A stretch of 64,000 bases of DNA from assembly GCA_024227565.1 (NCBI GenBank), contig JAAEUE010000392.1, forward strand, positions 1-64,000, written 5' to 3'. Shown here piece after piece: positions 46,090-52,783 of the stretch (position 1 is the first letter of the stretch; every line of letters begins with the position of its first letter). The DNA comes from Alphaproteobacteria bacterium (lineage in GTDB: Bacteria; Pseudomonadota; Alphaproteobacteria; Rhizobiales; CAJQND01). The notes beneath the pieces are model-generated. The model was not told the origin of the DNA. It worked only from the letters and a program-made list of their open reading frames with translations, and ran no database searches. The position numbers were made by a program, and so were the translations under genes.

Positions 46090-46887
46090 GTGGGCCAAAC
46101 AGTTGTCGATCTGTGCAATGAAGTGAGCGAGCTGCAAAACCTGGCTCGTGCCCTGGAGCGCGCTTCAGCCCCGGTGCGCCAGCACGAACCAGAGCCAGAG
46201 CCGCAACCGGCGCCCACCGGGCTGCATGAAGTGGACGCTGCCAGGTTCATCGATGTACACCGAAGGTTCATCGAAGAGGCTGGCGTCAACCTGCGTGAGT
46301 GCCACGATGTAAACGTCTTCCAGACCATCTGCGATGAACTCCAAGGCAAGGGATATCTGTCCGAGCCGTTTCACCCTGAATTCATGGACATCATCCCTGC
46401 CAACGCCCTCTTGATGGTGGGAGAGAATGCCGACGGCGCCATTGTTCACGTGCAGGCCATGCGGCGGGACGATTTGAATGGCTGCAGCCTGGCAGATTTC
46501 TGGAAGCGAAATCTGAAGCGCATTCACAACGGTGAAATTGGAGAGGTGCACTGCCCGGCGGCTCAGATGATCACCGGGCAGGTGATCTATCATGGCGAGA
46601 TGTGGGTTGATCCTGAGTTGCGCAAATTCAAGTTGGCGGCAACCCTGGCGCGGCTCGCACAGGCCATTGCGCTTTTGCGCTGGAACCCTGATTTCGTTTA
46701 CGGATTTGTGTCTTCAAAACTAACCCAGCGCGGCTTTCCGGTGCGCGAGGGCTATCAGCACATATCACCAGCGGGCACCAATTGGCGGCGCTCGCCGTCC
46801 AACGTCAGTGGCGACGACTGGCTGGTGTGGAATGCAAGAGAAGATCTCCGCTGGATGATGACACTGCCGCAAATTTTTTCTGAATAA
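46090..46887 (+). CDS. Uncharacterised protein, possible GNAT-like acyltransferase fold
   Basis: A 265-residue soluble protein from a GTG start. Residues about 30-45 are a Pro/Glu-rich linker; the rest is one domain. The stretch GEMWVDPELRKFKLAATLARLAQAIALLRWN, then VYGFVSSKLTQRGFPVREGYQ (named here in two parts), resembles the acceptor/acyl-CoA region of a GNAT fold. This is inference, with no catalytic motif to confirm it. Its end overlaps the convergent PAS-like gene by 83 bp. Upstream lies a perfect CtrA-type box, suggesting cell-cycle control. Confidence 0.6.
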   Translation: MGQTVVDLCNEVSELQNLARALERASAPVRQHEPEPEPQPAPTGLHEVDAARFIDVHRRFIEEAGVNLRECHDVNVFQTICDELQGKGYLSEPFHPEFMDIIPANALLMVGENADGAIVHVQAMRRDDLNGCSLADFWKRNLKRIHNGEIGEVHCPAAQMITGQVIYHGEMWVDPELRKFKLAATLARLAQAIALLRWNPDFVYGFVSSKLTQRGFPVREGYQHISPAGTNWRRSPSNVSGDDWLVWNAREDLRWMMTLPQIFSE

Positions 46888-47341
46888 CGGTGAACACCGA
46901 AAACGTGCGGCTGCCGTCGGAGAACTTTGACGGCAAGATCAAGCGGTCATAAACCACCCCAACTGGCGTGCGATTTGGCGGAACAATGGTGCAGGTCACC
47001 GTGTCGAACGCCGCTTCGCCGCTTTCAGACACATGGCGGTAGCGGGCGTTGACCAGATTTTCCAACGTTCGGTCGGGCAATCCGGGCTGGCCGGCGACAC
47101 CTTTTGCAAAATCAGAGCCGAACAATTCGGCCGTGGTTGACTTGCGCCCGATGAGAAGGAAGGGCGGGGGCCAGCTGTCAGCGATATCGGCGCTGATCTG
47201 GATGTGCTCTTGAATATCCGTCAGGCGGTGGTCGGCGAGATCATAAACCCCGTCGGAATGGTGATGCCAGCTCAGAGCCGCTTGCAGCAGCTCGTCCTGG
47301 GCGTCAGCAACCCGCCGTTGTTTGATCTCGGCGCGTCTCAT
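46805..47341 (-). CDS. PAS-like (PAS_5-type) hypothetical protein
   Basis: A 178-residue protein. The centre and C-terminal half (GRKSTTAELFGSDFAKGVAG ... YDRLILPSKFSDGSRTF) look like the single-domain PAS_5-type proteins of alphaproteobacteria, in which a conserved YxRLxLPL motif ends the fold. There is no output domain. It is the last of three minus-strand genes (XRE regulator 47660, 94-residue protein 47338, this gene) and its 3' end runs into the convergent 46090 gene. Confidence 0.6.
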   Translation of the reverse strand: MRRAEIKQRRVADAQDELLQAALSWHHHSDGVYDLADHRLTDIQEHIQISADIADSWPPPFLLIGRKSTTAELFGSDFAKGVAGQPGLPDRTLENLVNARYRHVSESGEAAFDTVTCTIVPPNRTPVGVVYDRLILPSKFSDGSRTFSVFTVIQKKFAAVSSSSGDLLLHSTPASRRH

Positions 47342-47622
47342 TTTCTGCGGCGTTGCGGGAAGGCAACAACATTGGACGCCGTGTTGGCCGCTTTCACGCT
47401 GTGCAGCGTGTGGAGGGTGTCAGTCAGCTCGGCCAATTCGCCCATCGAGAGCTCTTCCAGAGAATCACAGCCGAAACGGTTGACGATGATCATGTTCATG
47501 ATGTCCGTCAGACCAAGCGACTGGGCGAGCGTTTCAACGGACTGTTTCTCTTCGGCCCGTTCGGTGTGGAAGGATTGGCGGAAAATCCGCTTTAGATGTT
47601 CGATGCGATCTGAATTTGCCAT
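47338..47622 (-). CDS. Small hypothetical protein in the XRE/PAS operon
   Basis: A 94-residue cytoplasmic protein, start MANSDRIEHL at 47622. Mostly helical and acidic with a basic tail (FPQRRRK). The motif ETLAQSLGLTDIMNMIIVNRFG is the most conserved-looking part. No family recognised. Overlaps the start of the PAS-like gene by 4 bp and lies 37 bp downstream of the XRE regulator, so all three are probably co-transcribed. Confidence 0.6.
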   Translation of the reverse strand: MANSDRIEHLKRIFRQSFHTERAEEKQSVETLAQSLGLTDIMNMIIVNRFGCDSLEELSMGELAELTDTLHTLHSVKAANTASNVVAFPQRRRK

Positions 47623-47659
47623 TACGGCTGTCCCCGGTGTGTGCAGTGGCGGCAAGCCC

Positions 47660-48130
47660 TCAGCGCGGTGCGCCCTCAGAGCGGATGGCATAGCCGATAA
47701 CTGCGCGCAGGGTGTTTTCAGACGAGAGGCCTGAATTTTCTGCGGAGGCGGCTTGCCGGTAAAGTTCAGTTATGAGTTTGCTCTTCAGTTTTGCCGAAAG
47801 CTCCAAGCCGTCCTCGCGGGAGACTTGCTCGATACCGTTGATCACGTCTTCAAGAATATCGGTGGACAGATCGAACACCTTGGCGGCTGCGCCGTCGCTG
47901 CGCTCCTTTTCCGGTGATCCCTGGTCCAAAGCCAGCCATTCCATACGCACGCCGGTTGCCGCGGCAATGTCAGAAAGATTTTTGGTGGATGGGTTGTTCT
48001 TGCCTTTGATCCAATTGTTGACCGCCTGGCGCGAAATGCCAAGCACATTGGCCAGCCCGGAGCGGGTCAGCCCCGACCGTTCAACGGCATATACAATTCG
48101 TTCGCCCAGATTAGTCACGCAATCATCCAT
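47660..48130 (-). CDS. XRE-family transcriptional regulator
   Basis: A 156-residue protein from ATG 48130 (GGGGGAAGG just upstream). N-terminal Cro/C1-type HTH (about 6-62): LGERIVYAVERSGLTRSGLANVLG, then ISRQAVNNWIKGKNNPSTKNL, with the recognition helix SRQAVNNWI. The C-terminal part (about 80-150) is helical and may be the dimerisation or ligand-sensing domain. Divergent from the RimB-type gene at 48331 and first gene of the three-gene operon. Confidence 0.85.
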   Translation of the reverse strand: MDDCVTNLGERIVYAVERSGLTRSGLANVLGISRQAVNNWIKGKNNPSTKNLSDIAAATGVRMEWLALDQGSPEKERSDGAAAKVFDLSTDILEDVINGIEQVSREDGLELSAKLKSKLITELYRQAASAENSGLSSENTLRAVIGYAIRSEGAPR

Positions 48131-48330
48131 CCTTCCCCCTAGTATGACATGCCAAGTATTGGTTGACAATCCGTTTCGCTGCACCTCCAGCGTTGCGGTC
48201 CACACCTTAGGAAACCGCCAAAACACCAGTATATCCGCAAGGATTGCGATCTGCACTTGCTTGCAGGCAGCCGGAAACGATAACGTTCATCCGCAAGGCC
48301 GTGCGAGGGGCCGGGTGAGGGAGCGAGTAT

Positions 48331-48822
48331 TTGGCGGGTGCAGGTTCAGGTCAGGATAGTCTTCCACGGCAAGTCACACAAATTGGCTGGCGCGAATGGG
48401 TAGGACTTCCAAGGCTCGGGGTCTCGCGCATTAAGGCGAAAATCGACACAGGTGCCCGCACCGCAGCGCTTCACGCTGAAGACGTGGAACCCTTCCAGCG
48501 CGATGGGGCATCCTGGGTCCGGTTCAAGGTCGCCGCCGGAGAGGACCGGGAGGGCTGGCAATACTGCGAAGCGGCAGTGGTAGACATTCGGGACATAAAG
48601 AACACCAGCGGTGTGCCCGAACAGCGCTATGTGATTAATACGTCGCTGCGTTTGGGCACCCGGCGCTGGTCCATTGAAGTTTCGCTGGCCAACCGGGCCC
48701 AAATGGGCTTTGAGCTGATTTTAGGGCGCACGTCTGTCCGCCGGCGCAAACTTGTCGTAAATCCGGGAAGGTCGTTCCTTGCCGGGGAACCAAAGAAACC
48801 TGAGGGAGGGGACAGCGCATGA
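48331..48822 (+). CDS. RimB-type retropepsin-like protease (PF05618 family)
   Basis: A 163-residue protein from a TTG start at 48331, supported by GAGGGAG about 9 nt upstream. The aspartic motif AKIDTGARTAALHAE (D39-T40-G41) and the closing GFELILGRTSVRRRKLVVNPG are those of the RimB family (also annotated as ATP-dependent zinc protease), which resembles single-lobed retropepsins. The stop overlaps the start of the RimK gene by 4 bp (ATGA). RimB is known to act with RimK by trimming poly-glutamate tails from ribosomal protein S6; the same may hold here. Confidence 0.85.
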   Translation: MAGAGSGQDSLPRQVTQIGWREWVGLPRLGVSRIKAKIDTGARTAALHAEDVEPFQRDGASWVRFKVAAGEDREGWQYCEAAVVDIRDIKNTSGVPEQRYVINTSLRLGTRRWSIEVSLANRAQMGFELILGRTSVRRRKLVVNPGRSFLAGEPKKPEGGDSA

Positions 48823-49724
48823 AACTTGCCATGCTTGCGCGCAACGCGAAGCTCTACAGCCACCAGCGGCTCGTGGAGGCGGCCGAAGAGCGCGGCCACA
48901 CCATCGACGTCATCAACACCCTTCGGGTGAACATCTCCATCGCCTCGCACCGCCCGGCGCTCTACTATCAGGACGAGCAACTGCGCGGCTATGATGCGGT
49001 GATCCCCCGCATCGGGGCGTCCATCACCTTTTATGGCCTGGCCGTGGTGCGCCAGTTCGAGACAATGGGGGTGTGGTGCCTCAATGAGTCCGTCGCCATC
49101 GGCCGTTCGCGGGACAAGCTCCGCTCAACCCAGCTTCTGGCCGGCATTGGCATTGGCCTGCCGGTCACCGCCTTTGCACATGATCCAAAGGAAACCGAGG
49201 AGGTGATCGAGCTGGTGGGCGGCGCCCCCATGGTGATTAAGCTGTTGGAGGGCACACAAGGCATCGGCGTGGTGCTGGCGGAAACCAACAAGTCGGCAAA
49301 GTCCATCATCGAGGCGTTCCGCGGCGCCAATGTGAACATCCTGGTTCAGGAATTCATCAAAGAGGCCGGCGGCACCGACATTCGCGCCCTGGTGATCGGC
49401 GGCAAGGTTGTGGCGGCCATGCAGCGCAAGGGGGCTGAAGACGATTTCCGCTCAAACCTGCACCGGGGCGGCAGCGCCAAGCCGATCAAGATCACTGCAG
49501 AAGAACGTTCCACCGCCGTGCGGGCAGCCAAGCGCATGGGGCTTAATGTGTGCGGCGTGGATTTCCTGCGCTCAAACCACGGCCCGGTGGTTATGGAGGT
49601 GAACTCCTCGCCTGGGATTGAAGGCATTGAGAAAGCCACCGGCATCGATGTGGCCGGCAAGATCATCAAGTTCGTTGAAGACAATGCCAAGGCGGGCAAA
49701 ACCAAAACCCGGGGCCGCGGCTAG
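48819..49724 (+). CDS. rimK: RimK-family ATP-grasp glutamate ligase
   Basis: A 301-residue ATP-grasp enzyme. The N-terminal part has GHTIDVINTLRVNISIAS and YDAVIPRIGASITFYG; the ATP-grasp core has MVIKLLEGTQGIGVVLAE, the LVQEFIKEAGGTDIRALVIG strand and metal ligands in VMEVNSSPGIEGIE. The length and motifs are those of RimK, which adds glutamate residues to a protein C-terminus (ribosomal protein S6 in E. coli). It is coupled to the preceding RimB gene (ATGA) and 6 bp before the M14 gene. Confidence 0.9.
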   Translation: MKLAMLARNAKLYSHQRLVEAAEERGHTIDVINTLRVNISIASHRPALYYQDEQLRGYDAVIPRIGASITFYGLAVVRQFETMGVWCLNESVAIGRSRDKLRSTQLLAGIGIGLPVTAFAHDPKETEEVIELVGGAPMVIKLLEGTQGIGVVLAETNKSAKSIIEAFRGANVNILVQEFIKEAGGTDIRALVIGGKVVAAMQRKGAEDDFRSNLHRGGSAKPIKITAEERSTAVRAAKRMGLNVCGVDFLRSNHGPVVMEVNSSPGIEGIEKATGIDVAGKIIKFVEDNAKAGKTKTRGRG

Positions 49725-49730
49725 CCGACC

Positions 49731-50783
49731 ATGGCGAGAGCTCCCCTGAATGCCGGGTTTGCGGTCGGCACCGAGAAAGTTGCGCCGGGCGGGCGGCGCA
49801 TTGTGGATTTGCCCGTTAGCCTGTTGTCAAACCACACCCCGGTGAACTTGCAGGTTCAGGTGATCAACGGCAAGCGGGCCGGGCCCGTGCTGGCGGTGTC
49901 CGGCGCGGTTCACGGCGATGAGGTGATGGGGGTTGAGATCATCCGCCGCGTGCTTGCCTCGCCGTGGATGAAGCAGGTGCGCGGCACCCTGCTGGCCGTG
50001 CCGGTGGTCAACGCCTATGGTTTTATCAGCCATTCGCGCTATTTGCCCGACCGGCGCGATCTCAACCGCAGCTTTCCCGGATCGGACAAAGGCTCGCTGG
50101 CTGCCCAACTGGCTGATCTCTTTTTGAACGAGGTGGTGCTGCGCGCCAACTTCGGCATCGACCTGCACACCGCCGCGATCCACCGGACCAACCTTCCGCA
50201 AATCCGCTATTCCAATCCGTCGGACGAACTGAAGGCCCTGGCAAAAGCCTTTGGGGCGCCGGTGGTGATCGAGGCCGATTTCCGCGAGGGTACCATGCGG
50301 GCGGCGGCCCGCGAGCACGGCATCGAGGTGTTGCTCTATGAGGCCGGCGAGGCGCTGCGCTTTGATGAGTTTTCCATCCGCATCGGGGTGCGCGGCATCC
50401 TGTCGGTGATGCGCGAGCTCGGCATGCTGCCCAAGCGGGCGGTGACGCCGGCCCGGCGCGCGCCCATCCAGTCACGGTCCAGCTATTGGATGCGCGCCAA
50501 GGTCGGCGGCATCCTGCGCGCCCACAAGACCACCGGCGATCTGGTGGGGGACGGAGAGGTGGTGGGCTATCTTTCAGACCCTTTCGGCGAAATCGATGTG
50601 GAGGTCCAGGCGCCCCATGCAGGCCTGGTCATTGGGCGCACAAACCTGCCGGTGATCAACCAGGGCGATGCCCTGTTCCACATCGCCCGGGTACGCAGCC
50701 TGCCGGTGGCCGGAGACCGGCTCGAGCAGATCGAGGACGAGATCGAGGGCCATCCGCTGTTCGATGACGATGAGATCATCTGA
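49731..50783 (+). CDS. M14-type succinylglutamate desuccinylase/aspartoacylase-family zinc enzyme
   Basis: A 350-residue zinc enzyme. AVHGDEVMGVEII supplies the zinc-binding His and Glu, GIDLHTAAIHRTN the third His, and LYEAGEALRF the catalytic Glu; the C-terminal domain (about 255-345) is a barrel-sandwich type extension. It is usually annotated as AstE/AspA-like. Being third in a RimB-RimK-M14 operon, its role is more likely on amide-linked glutamate or related adducts than in arginine catabolism; that is inference. Confidence 0.85.
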   Translation: MARAPLNAGFAVGTEKVAPGGRRIVDLPVSLLSNHTPVNLQVQVINGKRAGPVLAVSGAVHGDEVMGVEIIRRVLASPWMKQVRGTLLAVPVVNAYGFISHSRYLPDRRDLNRSFPGSDKGSLAAQLADLFLNEVVLRANFGIDLHTAAIHRTNLPQIRYSNPSDELKALAKAFGAPVVIEADFREGTMRAAAREHGIEVLLYEAGEALRFDEFSIRIGVRGILSVMRELGMLPKRAVTPARRAPIQSRSSYWMRAKVGGILRAHKTTGDLVGDGEVVGYLSDPFGEIDVEVQAPHAGLVIGRTNLPVINQGDALFHIARVRSLPVAGDRLEQIEDEIEGHPLFDDDEII

Positions 50784-50826
50784 GGCATTCTGCTTGACCG
50801 TCATCCTCTCTCCCGTATCCGGCATC

Positions 50827-50878
50827 CCTGTCATCCACCCCCTTCCCGCACGCCTGTCACCCACCCCCTTCCCGCACG
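50827..50878. repeat. Two 26-bp tandem repeats
   Basis: Units at 50827-50852 and 50853-50878 are identical except for one base (TCATCC versus TCACCC) and pyrimidine-rich (ACCCCCTTCCCGCACG). A degraded third unit follows to about 50895. They directly follow the M14 gene. Confidence 0.85.
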
Positions 50879-50895
50879 CCGGCCCCCCACCCCGC

Positions 50896-50967
50896 ATCCC
50901 TGCGAAAGCAGGGATCCATTGAAGCCAACCACACGCTCAGAGCTGTGGGCCCCTGCTTTCGCAGGGG
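50896..50967. repeat. REP-like inverted pair of palindromes
   Basis: ATCCCTGC-GAAA-GCAGGGAT (50896-50915) and CCCCTGC-TTTC-GCAGGGG (50950-50967) are each hairpins, and each is nearly the reverse complement of the other. Together they make a REP doublet (BIME-like) about 70 bp long. This CCTGCTTTCGCAGG core is a widespread interspersed palindrome in alphaproteobacteria; only this pair occurs in the window. Confidence 0.75.
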
Positions 50968-51017
50968 CGCGGGTGGCGGTTGGGCGCGCGGGTGGCGGTT
51001 GGGCGCGCGGGTGGTGG
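50967..51017. repeat. Approximately 19-bp GC-rich tandem repeat
   Basis: Copies of CGCGCGGGTGGCGGTTGGG: 50967-50984 (one base short), 50985-51003, and a partial copy 51004-51017 whose end drifts into GTGG runs. Adjacent to the REP pair. Confidence 0.8.
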
Positions 51018-51058
51018 TGTGTGTGCGAGCGTCGGTGGGGACGCGGGAAAGGGGGAAA

Positions 51059-51547
51059 CTAGGACCCACACGCCCCGTCATTGAGCCCTTGCGCGCCTGC
51101 GTCCACCACAATCCGGCCAGCCAAAAAGCGCCGGCCCAACAGCACCGGGAACGCCATGCCGCGCCGGTCGGTCACGGTGAATTCGGTGCGCTGGGTGATC
51201 CCCGCCGCGCACACCATCATGGCCACAACCGGCCGTGTCTCGGTGGGCACCCCGGCCCGCCGGATTTTGGCAAGGCGCAAGATGGGCCGCTCAATGCGCA
51301 TGTGCTCACCGGCCGTACCGGTCAGAACGAAGCTGATCCAGTCTGTGCCACCGCGCTGGAAGCGCCTCTGGTCGTGTCCGTTCAGGGCGGAGGTTTTTGC
51401 CCCTGTGTCCAGCTTGGCCTTAAGCTGCGCCTTCTGCTGGGGAAAGCTGACCAGCTCGGTCCATCCGGCCCGCACGGGCTCTGCGCGCAGCCCGGAGGGG
51501 ATCATCGAAACAGCTGCCATGAGAAGCAAAGCTTTAGATAGGCGCAT
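51059..51547 (-). CDS. Secreted RimB-type retropepsin-like protein
   Basis: A 162-residue paralogue of the 48331 protein but with a signal peptide (MRLSKALLLMAAVSMIPSGLRA; start at 51547). It has the same aspartic motif AKLDTGAKTSALNG (D47-T48-G49) and the closing AFPVLLGRRFLAGRIVVD. Its presence outside the cytoplasm means it cannot be trimming RimK products inside the cell; a periplasmic substrate is likely. It is convergent with the M14 gene, separated by the repeat patch. Confidence 0.85.
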   Translation of the reverse strand: MRLSKALLLMAAVSMIPSGLRAEPVRAGWTELVSFPQQKAQLKAKLDTGAKTSALNGHDQRRFQRGGTDWISFVLTGTAGEHMRIERPILRLAKIRRAGVPTETRPVVAMMVCAAGITQRTEFTVTDRRGMAFPVLLGRRFLAGRIVVDAGAQGLNDGACGS

Positions 51548-51676
51548 CAAGGTTATCCAGCTTTCTGGTTGCGGCGATTCCAAATCGCATAGGGAAGTGT
51601 TAGACTATTTGTGCAATGCAAAAGCCGCGTATGCGATGCACAACCATCTAACGTGAGCTTATGAGGGGACTTATCC

Positions 51677-52210
51677 ATGCGTCTGGATGCAATTGCGATT
51701 GGTGAAGATCCACCCCGTGTGGTGAATCTGATTGTTGAGGTTCCCATTGGCGGCGAGCCCATCAAGTACGAGATGGACAAGGCTTCGGGCACCATGGTGG
51801 TCGACCGCTTCTTGTACACCTCCATGCGCTATCCTGGAAACTATGGTTTCATTCCCCATACTTTGGCTGAAGATGGCGACCCGATTGATGCGCTGCTGAT
51901 AAGCCAGCGCTCTCTGGTGCCCGGCTGCATTGTGGCCGCCCGCCCCATCGGGGTTTTGAAGATGGAGGATGAGGCTGGCGGTGATGAGAAGGTGATTGTG
52001 GTTCCGGTGACACGGATTTCCAAACGCTATGACCATATGCATGAGATCTCAGACATCTCCGTCAGTCTGGTGAACCAGATCGAGCATTTCTTTCTCCATT
52101 ACAAAGACCTGGAGCCTGGCAAGTGGGCCAAGACCCAAGGCTGGGGTGACCAGAAGGAAGCCATGCGCATGATCGAAGCAAGCATCGCCCGCGCCGCGGC
52201 CGCTGAGTAG
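51677..52210 (+). CDS. ppa: Inorganic pyrophosphatase
   Basis: A 177-residue family I soluble pyrophosphatase. YEMDKASGTMVVDRFLYTSMRYPGNYGF (named in part: KYEMDK, RYPGNYGF) and EDGDPIDALLIS carry the metal-binding acidic residues; the usual length and ending (FFLHYKDLEPGKW) are present. It removes pyrophosphate released by biosynthesis, including the Mur and ligase reactions nearby. Preceded by a 129-bp gap and followed by the convergent DUF1801 gene. Confidence 0.95.
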   Translation: MRLDAIAIGEDPPRVVNLIVEVPIGGEPIKYEMDKASGTMVVDRFLYTSMRYPGNYGFIPHTLAEDGDPIDALLISQRSLVPGCIVAARPIGVLKMEDEAGGDEKVIVVPVTRISKRYDHMHEISDISVSLVNQIEHFFLHYKDLEPGKWAKTQGWGDQKEAMRMIEASIARAAAAE

Positions 52211-52224
52211 GCAAGCCCGCGCCC

Positions 52225-52668
52225 TCACTCAATATCGGGAAAAGACTTCCACTGCGGATAGAGCGTTTTCATGCGCTCAACTGATAAGCTGATGATCTCA
52301 CCCAGCACCTGCAGGTCCACAGTGTCCAACCGGGTGATGTAGAGGCACGACACACTGTGCTTGTGCTTGCCGAGGCGTGCCAGGTGATCGGTGTATTTTT
52401 TGAAGCCCGGCATGATGTAGATTGTCATTGCAGCCTTGCGCGGTGAGAAGCCGGTGAGGGGCCAAAGCCCTTCGCGGCCAGCGCCGGTCTTATAGTAATA
52501 CTCCCCATACCCAACCAGGCTGTGTCCCCAGAGCACCGGCTTCATTCCGGTGATGCGGTCCATCATGTCAAACAGCACAATGCCATCTTCGCGCCGGCGC
52601 GGATGTTCTACGGTTTGCAGGAAGCCCATGACATCGGCGTGGGTGGGTCTCGTCTTGTTCTCAGACAT
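52225..52668 (-). CDS. DUF1801 domain protein
   Basis: A 147-residue protein from ATG 52668 with GGAG upstream. The motif GMKPVLWGHSLVGYGEYYYK, then WPLTGFSPRKAAMTIYIMPGF and KHKHSVSCLYITRLDTVDLQVLGEII, is the DUF1801 (YdhG-like) fold. Function is not settled. Downstream of the caspase-like gene 52784 on the same strand, 115 bp away. Confidence 0.85.
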   Translation of the reverse strand: MSENKTRPTHADVMGFLQTVEHPRRREDGIVLFDMMDRITGMKPVLWGHSLVGYGEYYYKTGAGREGLWPLTGFSPRKAAMTIYIMPGFKKYTDHLARLGKHKHSVSCLYITRLDTVDLQVLGEIISLSVERMKTLYPQWKSFPDIE

Positions 52669-52783
52669 AACAAGCACTCCTCGACGTTTGGTGGCCAAGT
52701 GTAAGGCCCCTGCGCCCGAGGCGCCAGGGAAGCTGGGGCGGTTGTCAGCCTCATGGAGCTGAAACCGCGACAAGCCCCCTTAA

